NCBI GenBank assembly: GCA_049969475.1
Contig: JBMFOU010000050.1
Location: 1 to 5,064, forward strand
DNA length: 5,064 bases
Origin: UBA2030 sp049969475
GTDB lineage: Bacteria > Bacteroidota > Bacteroidia > Bacteroidales > TTA-H9
Reading direction: 5' to 3'
The notes under the pieces are model-generated. The model saw nothing but the letters and a program-made list of their open reading frames with translations. It did no database searches and had not been told where the DNA came from. Positions 4,883-5,064 of this stretch are shown one piece after another (position 1 is the stretch's first letter; every line of letters starts with the position of its first letter). The position numbers were made by a program, and so were the translations under genes.

Positions 4883-5062
4883 TGTTGATGAGTTTGTAGT
4901 TGATGAGTTTGGAGTTTGTGGGTTCGGAGTTTGTGGGTTCGGAGTTGATGAGTTCGGAGTTAATGAATTCGGAGTTAATGAGTTCGGAGTTTGGGAGTTT
5001 GGAGTTTGGGAGTTCGGGGTTTATGAGTTCGGGGTTGATGGGTTCGGGGTTGATGGGTTCGG
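4883..5062. repeat. 15-bp tandem array (12 units, runs to the window edge)
   Basis: There are twelve consecutive 15-bp units of consensus AGTTNATGAGTTCGG, with two more bases before the window ends, so the true length is unknown. Variation clusters at bases 5-7 (GAT, TGT, AAT, TGG, TAT) and in the GAG/GGG and TTC/TTT positions. One plus-strand frame stays open from an ATG at 4872 through the array, reading MKPYVDEF and then V-x-x-F-G pentapeptides to the edge (64 codons, no stop seen). On the opposite strand one frame is also open. I take this as a minisatellite; a repeat protein is possible but unproven. Confidence 0.93.
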
Positions 5063-5064
5063 GG

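Noticed and set aside
4883..5062. CRISPR-like array
   Set aside because: Units are directly contiguous 15-mers with no unique spacers, and there are no cas genes.

Overview
The window looks like a polysaccharide biosynthesis locus from a member of the Bacteroidota. The signs are low-to-moderate GC, AT-rich gaps with little Shine-Dalgarno signal, S23-type four-helix-bundle genes, and short tandem repeats in the gaps. No 16S or other taxonomic marker is present, so the assignment rests on gene style.

All convincing genes lie on the minus strand and read right to left. They are a CapE/FnlA-type UDP-GlcNAc 4,6-dehydratase/5-epimerase (3825-2779), a small RmlC-like sugar cupin (2692-2267), a four-helix-bundle protein (2225-1878), a two-domain CapF/FnlB-type reductase-cupin (1832-627), a second four-helix-bundle protein (495-142), and the first 35 codons of a CapG/WecB-type UDP-GlcNAc 2-epimerase (105 to the left edge). 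CapE, CapF and CapG together form the known route from UDP-GlcNAc to UDP-N-acetyl-L-fucosamine, a capsule and O-antigen precursor. The extra cupin suggests one more modified sugar, or an accessory epimerase.

The unusual part is how the two four-helix-bundle genes sit in the operon. Each occupies one junction between sugar genes and is bounded by arrays of a 7-bp unit with a GTGAT core (59-90 and 501-630 around the first; 1792-1819 and 2248-2282 around the second). The outer arrays of each cassette are inverted relative to each other. On the coding strand, the array facing the upstream gene is rich in stop codons and supplies or adjoins that gene's stop. The array facing the downstream gene has no stops in any frame and is translated, in frame, as an N-terminal extension of CapF or CapG. 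The start codons of both downstream genes lie in a shared leader (GTCAT, TGAAC, TAATATT on the plus strand). This looks like a repeat-bounded cassette suited to insertion between operon genes. Because the unit is 7 bp, a change in copy number would shift the frame, so CapF and CapG may be phase-variable. CapF also carries an in-frame stretch of degenerate 10-bp repeats between its two domains.

Right of capE, from 3826 to about 4871, I see no convincing protein gene. A GC-richer stretch (about 4019-4263) holds a near-continuous run of small hairpins and may be a structured RNA. AT-rich palindromes lie near 4541-4588. The window ends in a 15-bp tandem array (4883 to the edge) that also keeps a pentapeptide reading frame open on the plus strand.
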